Counted from the first letter of the stretch, positions 8,402 through 16,704 are shown. The stretch is DNA of 64,000 nucleotides from Streptomyces chattanoogensis (GCF_001294335.1 NZ_LGKG01000057.1:62001-126000), one strand, 5' to 3'. Numbers and translations are program-made. The notes: a model not told the origin generated them from the sequence alone.

Positions 8402-9349
8402 ATGACCACCACCGCACCGCTGCTGCAACGCCTCGCAGCCCTCTCGGCGCCGGCCGTCCCGGGGGCCGCCCCCGAGGTGCTCTCCGACCGTCCTGACGGC
8501 ACCGTCGTCCGCGGCGGCAGTACGGTCGCCAAGGCCCACGCCCCCGACTGCGACCCGCACGACCTGGCCGCCCGGCTCCGTATCGCCGCCCACCCGCTCC
8601 TGCACGGCACCCTGCTGCCCCCGCTCCCGGCCACCGCCCCCGACGGCTTCCTCACCCTCACCGACGACGGCCGCGCCCTGACCCGCTGGCCCTACGGCAC
8701 CCCGGTGTCGCCCGACGACCCGGACGCCGCGCCCTGGGAGGACGCCGCCCGCCTGCTGGCCCGGCTGCACGCCGTGGACGTGACCCAACTCCCCGGCCCC
8801 GTCCCGCCGATGCGCGGCCCCGCCAAGTCCGCCCGCGCCCTGGCCCGTATGCGCACCGCGCTCGCCGCCGGCACCCGTCCCTCGCCCCTGACGGCGGCCG
8901 CCGGTGCCGTCGTACGTGCCGGGGAGTTCCTCCCGCCCTGGGCCCGCGGCGCCGCCCCGCCGCCCCGTACGGACCTCCTCTGCCACGGTGACCTGCACCT
9001 CGGCCAGCTGATCCGCCACCCGGCCCCCGACGGGCCCTGGCTCCTGATCGACATCGACGACCTGGGCCTGGGCGACGGAGCCTGGGACCTTGCCCGTCCC
9101 GCCGCCTGGTTCGCCACCGGGCTGCTCGCCCCGGACCTGTGGTCGCGTTTCCTGGCCGCCTACCGCACCACCGGCGGCCGCGCCGTACGCCCGGAGGGTG
9201 ACCCCTGGCCCGACCTCGAGATCCCCGCCCGCGCCCTGACCGTGCAGACCGCCGCGCTCGCCGTCGCCAAGGCCGCCGCCGCATCCCGCGCCCTGGACGG
9301 GACCGAGACCGCGGTCGTCGACGCCTGCGCCCGGATGACGTCGCTATGA
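8402..9349 (+). CDS. Aminoglycoside phosphotransferase-family kinase-like protein
   Basis: A 315-residue protein with the APH/choline-kinase fold signature. The catalytic segment is CHGDLHLGQLI near residue 199, followed by the metal-binding segment DIDDLGLGDGAWDLARP. It phosphorylates a small molecule or protein hydroxyl, but the substrate is unknown. The core-genome setting argues against a dedicated antibiotic-resistance role. ATG 8402 follows a CCGGGGG SD-like run. It is the first gene after a strong hairpin. Confidence 0.8.
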   Translation: MTTTAPLLQRLAALSAPAVPGAAPEVLSDRPDGTVVRGGSTVAKAHAPDCDPHDLAARLRIAAHPLLHGTLLPPLPATAPDGFLTLTDDGRALTRWPYGTPVSPDDPDAAPWEDAARLLARLHAVDVTQLPGPVPPMRGPAKSARALARMRTALAAGTRPSPLTAAAGAVVRAGEFLPPWARGAAPPPRTDLLCHGDLHLGQLIRHPAPDGPWLLIDIDDLGLGDGAWDLARPAAWFATGLLAPDLWSRFLAAYRTTGGRAVRPEGDPWPDLEIPARALTVQTAALAVAKAAAASRALDGTETAVVDACARMTSL

Positions 9350-9468
9350 CGTGCCTGCCGGACCAGTTGGTGCCCGGCATCCCCGCCGTAAGGTGAACAC
9401 CGCGCCGCCGGGCGCCCGTTCCGGCGGTGCGCAGCGAACCGCAGCCAGAGACAGGAGCTGAGCCGACG

Positions 9469-9753
9469 ATGCAGTGTCCCAAGTGCCATGCACCGATGCA
9501 GACGTACAACCGCAGCGGCGTCCAGATCGAGCAGTGCGCCGGCTGCCGGGGAATCTTCCTGGACTACGGCGAGCTGGAGTCGCTGAGCCGCCTCGAGTCC
9601 CAGTGGCTGCAGCAGGCCCCGCCCCCGCCGCCCGCCCCGCAGGCCTACCCCGCCGCCCCCGCCTGGGGCGCCCCGCACCAGGGCCACCATGGACATCACG
9701 GGCACCACGGCCATCACCACCGCAGCTTCGGCCACATGCTGTTCTCGTCCTGA
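9469..9753 (+). CDS. TFIIB-type zinc-ribbon protein with His-rich tail
   Basis: A 94-residue protein. Residues 1-45 hold two CxxC knuckles (CPKCHAPM and CAGCRGIF), followed by FLDYGELESL, the usual zf-TFIIB pattern. A poly-Pro/Ala stretch follows. The C-terminus has repeated Gly-His-His units, about a dozen histidines, which could bind zinc or nickel. ATG 9469 follows a CAGGAGCTGAG site. The biochemical role is unknown. Confidence 0.82.
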   Translation: MQCPKCHAPMQTYNRSGVQIEQCAGCRGIFLDYGELESLSRLESQWLQQAPPPPPAPQAYPAAPAWGAPHQGHHGHHGHHGHHHRSFGHMLFSS

Positions 9754-9811
9754 ACCACCGGCACAGAACCCGAAACAACCGGCACAAACCCGAACAACCA
9801 GCACAAAGCCC
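9752..9811 (+). repeat. Three 20-bp tandem repeats
   Basis: Units 9752-9771, 9772-9791 and 9792-9811 share the pattern GAACAACCGGCACAAACCC-like with a few substitutions. They begin in the stop region of the zinc-ribbon gene and run into the terminator. They are unusually A-rich for this genome. Confidence 0.75.
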
Positions 9812-9843
9812 GAGGGCCGGAGCGAAATGCTCCGGCCCTCGGG
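9809..9843 (-). terminator. Terminator of the tRNA array, probably bidirectional
   Basis: A perfect 15-bp stem (9809-9823 with 9829-9843) and a 5-nt loop lie nine bases past the last tRNA on the minus strand. On that strand it is followed by CTTTGTG. It can also end the zinc-ribbon transcript arriving from the plus strand. Confidence 0.85.
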
Positions 9844-9851
9844 ATCAGGTG

Positions 9852-9923
9852 TGGACGATACTGGGATTGAACCAGTGACCTCTTCCGTGTCAGGGAAGCG
9901 CTCTCCCGCTGAGCTAATCGTCC
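9852..9923 (-). tRNA. tRNA-Val (GAC), copy 1
   Basis: A 72-nt cloverleaf with acceptor GGACGAT/ATCGTCC, anticodon loop CTGACAC giving anticodon GAC, and T-arm GGTTCAATCC. The discriminator is A and CCA is not encoded. It is the last gene of the minus-strand tRNA array. Confidence 0.97.
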
Positions 9924-9956
9924 TCGGGACCGCGGATCCGAAGATCCCCGGCTGCG

Positions 9957-10028
9957 TGCGCGATACTGGGATTGAACCAGTGACCTCTTCCGTGTCAGGG
10001 AAGCGCTCTCCCGCTGAGCTAATCGCGC
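9957..10028 (-). tRNA. tRNA-Val (GAC), copy 2
   Basis: A 72-nt copy differing from its neighbours only in the outer acceptor pairs (GCGCGAT/ATCGCGC). The anticodon is GAC. CCA is not encoded. Confidence 0.97.
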
Positions 10029-10052
10029 GGGGGCCCGGTGAAGCCGGGCCAG

Positions 10053-10124
10053 TGGACGATACTGGGATTGAACCAGTGACCTCTTCCGTGTCAGGGAAGC
10101 GCTCTCCCGCTGAGCTAATCGTCC
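10053..10124 (-). tRNA. tRNA-Val (GAC), copy 3
   Basis: A 72-nt sequence identical to copy 1, anticodon GAC. Its 5' end lies one base after the encoded CCA of the upstream tRNA-Cys, so processing must cut very close together. Confidence 0.97.
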
Positions 10125-10125
10125 T

Positions 10126-10199
10126 TGGAGGTGGAGACGGGATTTGAACCCGTGTAGACGGCTTTGCAGGCCGTTGCCTCGCCTCTCGGCCACTCCACC
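10126..10199 (-). tRNA. tRNA-Cys (GCA)
   Basis: Acceptor GGTGGAG/CTCCACC, anticodon loop CTGCAAA giving GCA, T-arm GGGTTCAAATCCC. The discriminator is U and the 3' CCA is encoded (10126-10128), unlike the neighbouring valine tRNAs. Confidence 0.97.
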
Positions 10200-10234
10200 A
10201 GGAGTGAGGGGGCTCGGGAAGATCCCCCACATCG

Positions 10235-10307
<73 letters not shown>

Positions 10308-10380
10308 AGTGGTCTCCCCCAGACTACGTCCGGGAGCTACCTGTCCTCCGGGGCGCTTCCGCGTCCTGGCGACGTGTTGA

Positions 10381-10408
10381 ACTCTAGCGGATTCCCGGGC
10401 CAGTACAA
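10381..10408 (-). promoter_or_regulatory. Vegetative promoter of the tRNA array
   Basis: On the minus strand, TTGTAC (10403-10408) is followed after 16 bases by TAGAGT (10381-10386), close to the sigma-HrdB consensus. The predicted start is about 65 bases before tRNA-Gly. Confidence 0.7.
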
Positions 10409-10484
10409 AAACGCGTTTGTGCAGCGTGCTGCGCTGCTCGCTCGGCCCAGGCGGCCGTCGGTCCCCCGCCATAGACTCACTGAC

Positions 10485-11555
10485 GTGCGCGACTTCCCTC
10501 CCATGGCCCGCTTCGGCGGCCTGATAGCCACCGACCTGCGCGATGTCACCACCGATCCCGCGGCCCTGGACTCCACGGGCTGGTGGGCCGTGGTCGCCGA
10601 CTTCGAAGGGGGCGTGGTCTGCGCCCGCTTCGGTGACGTACGCCCCGCCGGCGCCGCCGACGAGCCCGCCCCCGGCGGCTGGACCGGCCCCGCGCGCGAG
10701 GACTGGCGCAGCTCCATGGACCGCGACGCCTATACGGCGGGCGTCCGCAGGGTGCGGGAACACATCGCGGCGGGCACGGTCTACCAGGTCAATCTCTGCC
10801 GGGTGCTGTCCGCGCCGCTGCCCGACCCCGCCCGCAGCGATGTGGACGCGCTGTCCGCCGTGCTGGCCCGCGGCAACCCCGCCCCGTACGCCGGCACGGT
10901 CCGGCTGCCCGCCCATGGGGTCGAGGTCGCGTCCGCCTCACCGGAGCTGTTTCTGCGGCGCGACGGCCGTACGGTCGAGTCCGGCCCGATCAAGGGGACC
11001 GGCCGCACGGCCGCGGATCTCTCCGAGAAGGACCGGGCGGAGAACGTGATGATCGTGGACCTGGTCCGCAACGATCTCGGCCGGGTCTGCGCCACCGGCA
11101 CGGTCACCGTCCCGGCACTGTGCGCCGTCGAACCGCACCCCGGCCTCGTCCACCTCGTCTCCACGGTGCGCGGCGAACTGGACGGGGCCCGCGAGAAGAC
11201 CGCCTGGGCGGATCTGCTGGACGCCACCTTCCCGCCCGGGTCGGTCACCGGCGCCCCCAAGTCCAGCGCGCTGCGGATCATCGACGAGCTGGAGACCGCG
11301 CCCCGCGGCCCGTACTGCGGCGGCATCGGCTGGGTCGACGCCGACCGCCGCACCGGCGAGCTCAATGTCGGCATCCGTACGTTCTGGATCGACCGCACCG
11401 CCCCCGGCGGGCCGGTGCTGAGATTCGGCGCGGGCGCGGGAATCATCTGGGACTCCGACCCGGAGCGGGAGTGGGCCGAGACGGAACTGAAGGCGGAACG
11501 GCTGCTCGCGGTAGCGTCGGGCGTGCACGAAGTGAGCGGAGGAAGGCGACGATGA
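10485..11555 (+). CDS. pabB: Aminodeoxychorismate synthase component I
   Basis: A 356-residue chorismate-binding enzyme. It carries PIKGT, the lysine version seen in PabB rather than the alanine version of anthranilate synthase. DLVRNDLG, PPGSVTGAPK and the C-terminal GAGIIWDSDPEREW follow. It aminates chorismate towards p-aminobenzoate for folate; its glutaminase partner is not in the window. The start is GTG 10485: a TAGACT -10 box ends seven bases before it, the arrangement of a leaderless mRNA. ATG 10503 is the alternative. It overlaps the next gene by four bases. Confidence 0.88.
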   Translation: MRDFPPMARFGGLIATDLRDVTTDPAALDSTGWWAVVADFEGGVVCARFGDVRPAGAADEPAPGGWTGPAREDWRSSMDRDAYTAGVRRVREHIAAGTVYQVNLCRVLSAPLPDPARSDVDALSAVLARGNPAPYAGTVRLPAHGVEVASASPELFLRRDGRTVESGPIKGTGRTAADLSEKDRAENVMIVDLVRNDLGRVCATGTVTVPALCAVEPHPGLVHLVSTVRGELDGAREKTAWADLLDATFPPGSVTGAPKSSALRIIDELETAPRGPYCGGIGWVDADRRTGELNVGIRTFWIDRTAPGGPVLRFGAGAGIIWDSDPEREWAETELKAERLLAVASGVHEVSGGRRR

Positions 11556-12376
11556 AGATCTGGCTCGACGGGGGACTGCGGGACGCGGAAAGCGCCCGTG
11601 TCTCGGTCTTCGATCACGGGCTGACCGTCGGCGACGGCGTCTTCGAGACCGTCAAGGCCGACCACGGACGTGCCTTCGCCCTCACCCGCCACCTCGAGCG
11701 GCTGGCCACCTCCGCCCGGGGGCTCGGCCTGCCGGAACCCGATCCCGACGAGGTACGGCGCGGCTGCGCGGCCGTCCTGGAAGCCAATCCGATGCCGCTC
11801 GGCCGGCTGCGGATCACCTACACCGGCGGCCTCTCCCCGCTCGGCTCGGACCGCGGCGACAACGGCACGACGCTGGTCATCGCGGCCTCCGAGGCGCCCC
11901 GCCGCCCCGACACCACCGCCGCCGTCACCGTCCCCTGGACCCGTAACGAACGCGGCGCGCTGGCCGGCCTGAAGACCACCTCGTACGGCGAGAACGTCGT
12001 CGCGCTCGCCCACGCCGCCGAACGGGGCGCCTCCGAGGCGCTGTTCGCCAACACCGTCGGCCAGCTCTGCGAGGGCACCGGCTCCAACGTCTTCGTCGTC
12101 CTGGACGGCGAACTGCACACCCCGCCGCTGCACTCCGGCTGTCTGGCGGGCATCACCCGCGCCCTGACGGTCACCTGGGCGGGCGCCAAGGAGACCGATC
12201 TGCCGCTGGACGTCCTGGAGCGGGCCGAGGAGATCTTCCTGACCTCCACGCTGCGCGACGTCCAGGCGGTGACCCGGATCGACGGCCGCCAACTGGCCGA
12301 CGGGCCGGGCCCGGTGACGGCCGAGGCGATGCGGATCTTCGACGAGCGGGCGGCCGCGGACTTCGATCCCCGGTAG
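11552..12376 (+). CDS. pabC: Aminodeoxychorismate lyase, class IV aminotransferase family
   Basis: A 274-residue PLP enzyme of fold type IV. The N-terminal DHGLTVGDGVFET segment, GLKTTSYGENV with the likely PLP lysine, and EGTGSNVFVV/TSTLRDVQAV are all family hallmarks. It would release p-aminobenzoate and pyruvate from aminodeoxychorismate. ATG 11552 overlaps the pabB stop as ATGA behind GGAGGAAGG, so the two are translated together. A branched-chain or D-amino-acid aminotransferase is the alternative, but the context favours PabC. Confidence 0.87.
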   Translation: MKIWLDGGLRDAESARVSVFDHGLTVGDGVFETVKADHGRAFALTRHLERLATSARGLGLPEPDPDEVRRGCAAVLEANPMPLGRLRITYTGGLSPLGSDRGDNGTTLVIAASEAPRRPDTTAAVTVPWTRNERGALAGLKTTSYGENVVALAHAAERGASEALFANTVGQLCEGTGSNVFVVLDGELHTPPLHSGCLAGITRALTVTWAGAKETDLPLDVLERAEEIFLTSTLRDVQAVTRIDGRQLADGPGPVTAEAMRIFDERAAADFDPR

Positions 12377-12412
12377 GTGATGCCTGCCCGCGCGGCAGGG
12401 TAGGAAGTCCCC

Positions 12413-13243
12413 GTGACCACTACGCTGCGCCCCGCGGGACCGGAAGAACGCCATGACGACGGGGGCCGGGCCCGTTCGTACGACGTCTGCGTCAACAGCC
12501 GCCGCGTCGGCGGGATCCGGCTGAGCACCGACGCCCGGTTCGGGCCGGTCGCCGGCCGGATCGAGGCGCTGGACATCGACCGGCCGGACCGGCACCGCGG
12601 CCGGGCCACCGTCGCCGCCCTCGCCGCCGAGGAAGTGCTGCGCGGCTGGGGCTGCAGACAGATCGAGGTGACCGTCCCGGCCGGCGCCGAGCCCGCCGTC
12701 CGCCTGGCCGCCGCCCTGGGCTACACCGAGCGCAGCCGCAAGATGACCAAGGCCCTGGAGGCGCCGCCCGAGCTGCCCGACGGCAGCCGTGAGCGCCGGA
12801 TGAGCGCGGCGGAGTACCCGGCCTGGCGCGATGCGGCGATCGCCGAGCACATCCGGGTGCAGACGCGTCTGGGCGTGCCCCGGGAACGGGCCGAGCGGGC
12901 GTCGTACGAGGGGCATGCCGCGATGCTGCCGGGCGGTGCGGAGACGCCCGGCCATGCGCTGCGGATTCTTTCGCACCGGGGGACCGACGTCGGCACGCTC
13001 TGGCTCGCCGTGGAGATTCCCGGGCACCCGGGCGGCTATGTCGTCGATGTGACGGTGGACCCCGCGCACCGGGGCCGGGGCCACGGCCGCACCCTGATGC
13101 TCGTCGCCGAGCGGGTGTGCCTCGCGGCGGGCAGGCCGGTGCTGGGGCTCAACGTCCACGCGGACAATGCGCCCGCGCTCGGGCTCTACGGTTCGCTGGG
13201 CTACCGGCCCACCGCGTTCGAGCTGTGGAAGCGCATCCTGTAG
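12413..13243 (+). CDS. GNAT-family N-acetyltransferase
   Basis: A 276-residue protein. The C-terminal half is a clear GNAT domain with VDVTVDPAHRGRGHGRTLM (acetyl-CoA loop RGRGHG) and LNVHADNAPALGLYGSLGY. The N-terminal half also looks like a reduced GNAT copy (LDIDRPDRHRGRATVAALA), suggesting a tandem arrangement. The substrate is unknown. GTG 12413 is preceded six bases upstream by TAGGAA, so the mRNA may be leaderless. Confidence 0.85.
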   Translation: MTTTLRPAGPEERHDDGGRARSYDVCVNSRRVGGIRLSTDARFGPVAGRIEALDIDRPDRHRGRATVAALAAEEVLRGWGCRQIEVTVPAGAEPAVRLAAALGYTERSRKMTKALEAPPELPDGSRERRMSAAEYPAWRDAAIAEHIRVQTRLGVPRERAERASYEGHAAMLPGGAETPGHALRILSHRGTDVGTLWLAVEIPGHPGGYVVDVTVDPAHRGRGHGRTLMLVAERVCLAAGRPVLGLNVHADNAPALGLYGSLGYRPTAFELWKRIL

Positions 13244-13273
13244 CCCGGCCGGTCCGCCGGCGTCATCAGCGGC

Positions 13274-13810
13274 TCACTCCGCTCCGGCCAGCAGCCGGTC
13301 GGCGATCTCCTCGATCCGGGCGCGCAGCCCCTCCTGGCTCTTGCCGCCGTCCAGCCGCTCGCCGCCGATCACATAGGTCGGGGTGCCGGTCACGCCGATC
13401 GCCTTGCCCTCCGCCTGGTCGGCGTCGACGATCAGCAGATGCCGCCCGTCGATCAGCGCGGTGTCCATCTCCTCGGCGTCCAGCCCCAGCTCCGCGGCCA
13501 CCTCCAGCAGCACCTTCTCGCCGCCCTTGGCCAGCTCCTCGGTACGCGCCAGCACGGCCTCGGTGTACGGCCAGCCCTGCCCCTGCTCGGCGGCCTCCTC
13601 GGCCGCCTGGGCGGCGGCATAGGCGTGCTTGTGCTTCGCCAGCGGGAAGTGGCGCAGCCGGATGTCCAGCCGGTCGCCGTAGCGCTCCCGCAGCGCCCGC
13701 AGATCGTCCAGGGCGGCGTGGCAGTCCGGGCACTGGAGCTCGCACCACACGTCGAGGACAGGGTGCGGGGGACGGGCAGGGGCGGAGGGGGAGGCGGTGG
13801 CGTCGTTCAT
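13274..13810 (-). CDS. DsbA-family thioredoxin-fold protein
   Basis: A 178-residue protein with a CPDC active site near residue 28 and the cis-proline segment GVTGTPTYVI near 148, separated by the helical insertion typical of DsbA. There is no signal peptide or membrane segment, so it is likely a cytoplasmic oxidoreductase. It converges on the acetyltransferase gene with about 30 bases between. ATG 13810 is the first start after a gap. Confidence 0.85.
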   Translation of the reverse strand: MNDATASPSAPARPPHPVLDVWCELQCPDCHAALDDLRALRERYGDRLDIRLRHFPLAKHKHAYAAAQAAEEAAEQGQGWPYTEAVLARTEELAKGGEKVLLEVAAELGLDAEEMDTALIDGRHLLIVDADQAEGKAIGVTGTPTYVIGGERLDGGKSQEGLRARIEEIADRLLAGAE

Positions 13811-14014
13811 GGGGCCAGTCTTCCAGTCCGCGTCCGCCGGCCCGCACACCGGAGCCCGTACGGCGCCTGCGGCAGCACACCCGACCCCGAGAAAACCCTG
13901 AGGTACCCCGAGATGTCCCTGAAGCCGGGCGGAACATGTCCGTTCGGGCGGCGGACAGGGCAGGATGGAGGGGAGCGGACGACCCGTTCGACCAACCACC
14001 GGCAGGAGGACCGG

Positions 14015-14485
14015 ATGCTGACCTCGACCGTCTGTGCCGCGGTGTCGGCGGCGGGCCTGGGTATCGCCGCGATCGCGGCCTACCGCAAGCGGTTCCTGGC
14101 CGCGACCCGGATCGCGGCGTTCTCGCTGATCCCCATCGGCCTGGTGATGACGGGCGTCATCGACTGGGTCACCAACATCGTCTTCAAGCCCACGGTCTGG
14201 GCCGGTTTCGGTGTGCTCGCGCTCTCGGCCGTACTGTTCATGATCAGCAGGGCGGTGGAGCGCCGCCGGGGCGGCACAGGCAGCCGCAAGGAGCGCAAGG
14301 CCGCCGAGGCTGCCGGACACGAAGCGGTGGCACCGGCCGCCTCCGCGCCCTCGCTCATCACCGGCCGTGGCGCGGCGCAGCCCGCCGCGAAGCCTGCCGC
14401 GAAGGGGAAGCCCAAGGGTCGCAGCAGTGCACCGAAGGATGACTTCTCGGACATCGAAGCGATCCTGAAAAAGCACGGGATCTGA
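14015..14485 (+). CDS. Small membrane protein with basic tail, unknown function
   Basis: A 156-residue protein. Residues 1-85 hold about three hydrophobic segments (VCAAVSAAGLGIAAIAAY, IAAFSLIPIGLVMTG, FGVLALSAVLFMIS). A long Ala/Lys/Gly-rich cytoplasmic tail follows, ending DFSDIEAILKKHGI. That conserved-looking acidic then basic end may be a binding motif. ATG 14015 has a strong GGCAGGAGGA site. I do not recognise the family. Confidence 0.75.
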   Translation: MLTSTVCAAVSAAGLGIAAIAAYRKRFLAATRIAAFSLIPIGLVMTGVIDWVTNIVFKPTVWAGFGVLALSAVLFMISRAVERRRGGTGSRKERKAAEAAGHEAVAPAASAPSLITGRGAAQPAAKPAAKGKPKGRSSAPKDDFSDIEAILKKHGI

Positions 14486-14553
14486 TGAACTCCCGCTGCT
14501 GAGGCGGATATTGGGGGCATGAAGACGATCATCTGCGCCATGATGCGCGCGAG

Positions 14554-14709
14554 ATGAACGATGAGTGCGCCCTGATCCGTGAGAACGCCCCGGCCCCCGA
14601 AACGCGCGGCTGTCTGTTCGCGCTGTCCCAGCCACCGCTGATGCTCTTCCTCGGCATCATCGGCTTTCTGCTCCTTCTCGGCGCCGTACACGACCTCTAC
14701 ATCCTGTGA
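14554..14709 (+). CDS. Very small membrane protein
   Basis: A 51-residue ORF (starts MNDECALIREN) with one helix near the end (PPLMLFLGIIGFLLLLGAV). Its ATG overlaps, as ATGA, the stop of a 12-codon ORF (14519-14557, MKTIICAMMRAR). The tiny ORF may bring ribosomes to a start that otherwise has no SD. The function is unknown. Confidence 0.5.
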   Translation: MNDECALIRENAPAPETRGCLFALSQPPLMLFLGIIGFLLLLGAVHDLYIL

Positions 14710-14742
14710 GCCGTCGGCCGCGCCCTCCGGCGTCCGGGCCGC

Positions 14743-15309
14743 TCAGCCCGCGGCATCCCGCTGGCGGGCCCGGTACGCCGCGACATGCAGCCGGTTGCCG
14801 CAGGTGCGGCTGTCGCAGTAGCGCCGGGAGCGGTTGCGGGAGAGGTCGACGAAGGCGTGCCGGCAGTCGGGCGCCTCGCAGTGCCGCAGCCGCTCGCGCT
14901 CACCGGCGACGACGATGAAGGCCAGCGCCATCCCGCCGTCCGCGGCCAGATGGTCGGCGACCGAGGCACCCGGCGCGAAGTAGTGCACATGCCAGTCGTA
15001 GCCGTCGTGATCGGTCAGCTGCGGAGTGGTGCCGGCCGAGGCGACCAGCGCGTTCAGCAGCTCGGCGGCCTCGCGGTCCTCCTTGGCCGCGAAGACCTGG
15101 GAGAGCCGTGCGCGCAGCGCCCGTACGGCCGCCAGATCGTCCTCCCCGAGGACGCCGACATCGCTGATGTCGTTGCGCAGCACGAACTCCTGGAGCTCCG
15201 CGAGGTCGGTCAGGGTGTCCGGCGCGTTCGGCGCCTCGCCCTCCGGGGCGGTGTTGAGCAGATTGATGACTGCGTCGAGGGCGCACCGGGTGTCATGGGT
15301 GATCAGCAC
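14743..15309 (-). CDS. CGNR zinc-finger (ABATE-domain) protein, putative regulator
   Basis: A 188-residue protein. An N-terminal alpha-helical ABATE-type domain occupies about 1-135. A C-terminal CGNR zinc finger follows: CEAPDCRHAF, RYCDSRTCGNRLHVAAYRAR. This family is generally taken to be DNA-binding in actinobacteria. ATG 15309. No operon partner is seen. Confidence 0.88.
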   Translation of the reverse strand: MLITHDTRCALDAVINLLNTAPEGEAPNAPDTLTDLAELQEFVLRNDISDVGVLGEDDLAAVRALRARLSQVFAAKEDREAAELLNALVASAGTTPQLTDHDGYDWHVHYFAPGASVADHLAADGGMALAFIVVAGERERLRHCEAPDCRHAFVDLSRNRSRRYCDSRTCGNRLHVAAYRARQRDAAG

Positions 15310-15537
15310 GGTTCCGCTCCCTGGCCGAGTGGGGTGCGGGCGGGCGCCACCCCCGTTGTCGTTGGCGAATGGTCGCCGACTCTAGCGCCTGGGACAAGCC
15401 TCGACGCCGTCTCCGCGGTGGGTCCGCGACGACGACGCCGAAGTGTGCCGTATGAACTTGTCGGTCCTGCACCGTCTCCCCGAGTCGGACGGTCGCAAGT
15501 GTGAGCGGGTGGTTGCAGTAGGCGGCTGTGGTGCGTC

Positions 15538-15951
15538 TCAGCTCTCCGCCAGGATGTGGGAAAGCTCGGTGTCGAGATCGAAATGCCGGTGTTCCGTACC
15601 CGGTGGTACGGCGGCATCGGTCCTCTTGAGGAAGGATTCGAGAGCCCGCGCCGGGGCCTCCAGCAGGGCTTCGCCCTCCGGGGAGCTCAGGGCAATGCAG
15701 ACGACACCCTGACCATGGCTCCGGGACGGCCATACGCGGACGTCTCCGGTGCCCGTGGGCCGGTGCAGGCCCTCGGCGAGGAGGTCGCGGGCGAAAACCC
15801 ACTCGACGGTCTCCTCGGCTCCGGTGTGGAAGGTGGCATGCACGGCATAGGGATCGGCCGTGTCATACCGCAGGCCCGCGGGTACAGGCAGTGAGGACTC
15901 GCTCGACACAACGAGGCGCAGGTGCAGCTCGCAGCTGACCGTGGTGTTCAT
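15538..15951 (-). CDS. ssgB: Sporulation septation protein SsgB
   Basis: A 137-residue SsgA-like protein (starts MNTTVSCELHLRLV, ends TELSHILAES). The length and motifs (DPYAVHATFHTG, TVEWVFARDLL) fit SsgB, which with SsgA marks future sporulation septum sites and helps recruit FtsZ in aerial hyphae. Its presence dates the lineage to sporulating actinomycetes. It is divergent from the membrane gene at 16142, with a 190-bp shared upstream region. SsgB is normally under developmental sigma-factor control; I could not identify a convincing promoter. Confidence 0.95.
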   Translation of the reverse strand: MNTTVSCELHLRLVVSSESSLPVPAGLRYDTADPYAVHATFHTGAEETVEWVFARDLLAEGLHRPTGTGDVRVWPSRSHGQGVVCIALSSPEGEALLEAPARALESFLKRTDAAVPPGTEHRHFDLDTELSHILAES

Positions 15952-16141
15952 AAGCGCCAGGGCCTTTCGCTCAGTGTGCGCTCGGGGATTCGCACGTCGG
16001 CGAAATCGACATGCCACCTACGGTGCCGTTGTAAACCCCTCTGACGGTTTTGGGTGGCTTCACGTACCTCTTACGGCGGATTGCGGGATCGTCCCCGGCG
16101 GTAATTCCGGCGGAGGGATCCCGTCCGGTAAGTTGAGCCCT

Positions 16142-16573
16142 ATGAATACGGAGAGTAACGGGGGGCCGGGTACCACCGAAGGGGGCGCCGGATCCGCAGA
16201 GCAGCCGCTCGGTTCGCGGGCGCCGCACTTCATCAAGCGGTCCCGGCCGCTGCATCTGAGCTGGCAGGTCGGCGTCTTCGTGATCGGCCTCGCGGTGGTC
16301 GTCGCCGGAGTGATCATGCTGCCGCTGCCGGGGCCCGGCTGGCTGGTGATCTTCGCCGGTATGGCGATCTGGGCGACCGAATTCGTTTGGGCCCAACTCG
16401 TGCTGCGATGGACCAAGCGGAAGGTCACCGAGGCGGCGCAGAAGGCGCTCGATCCCAAGGTGCGGCGCCGCAACATCATTCTCACCGTCATCGGCGTGCT
16501 GATCATCGCCGCGCTGCTGGCGGTCTATGTGTGGAAGTTCGGGTTCGCGATGCCGTGGAACGTCGGCGAGTGA
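16142..16573 (+). CDS. PGPGW-family membrane protein
   Basis: A 143-residue protein with hydrophilic Gly/Thr-rich residues 1-35. Helices GVFVIGLAVVVAGVIMLPLP and WLVIFAGMAIWATEF flank the conserved PLPGPGW motif. A third helix (IILTVIGVLIIAALLAVYVW) is near the C-terminus. The function of the family is unknown. ATG 16142 sits about seven bases after TAAGTT and lacks a good SD, so the mRNA may be leaderless. It is divergent from ssgB. Confidence 0.82.
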   Translation: MNTESNGGPGTTEGGAGSAEQPLGSRAPHFIKRSRPLHLSWQVGVFVIGLAVVVAGVIMLPLPGPGWLVIFAGMAIWATEFVWAQLVLRWTKRKVTEAAQKALDPKVRRRNIILTVIGVLIIAALLAVYVWKFGFAMPWNVGE

Positions 16574-16627
16574 CTCGTAAATGGTCGGGAGGGCCCGCCG
16601 ACGTGCGGTAATGTTGGCGGTGCGCCC

Positions 16628-16699
16628 GGGCGATTAGCTCAGTGGGAGAGCGCTTCGTTCACACCGAAGAGGTCACTGGTTCGAACCCAGTATCGCCCA
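16628..16699 (+). tRNA. tRNA-Val (CAC), copy 1
   Basis: A 72-nt cloverleaf with acceptor GGGCGAT/ATCGCCC, anticodon loop TTCACAC giving CAC, and T-arm GGTTCGAACCC. CCA is not encoded. A TAATGT -10-like box lies at 16609-16614. Confidence 0.97.
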
Positions 16700-16704
16700 C
16701 CCCG

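Noticed and set aside
8402..9349. Dedicated aminoglycoside resistance gene
   Set aside because: Only the general kinase fold is supported. The housekeeping setting and absence of an antibiotic cluster do not justify a resistance call.
13932..13945. GAACATGTCCGTTC as a LexA/SOS box before the gene at 14015
   Set aside because: The two half sites are separated by six bases instead of four, and the downstream gene has no repair link.
15952..16141. Stress-type sigma factor promoter for ssgB (GTTT... on the minus strand)
   Set aside because: A GTTT element is present but no GGGTA-type -10 at the right spacing, so I did not annotate it.
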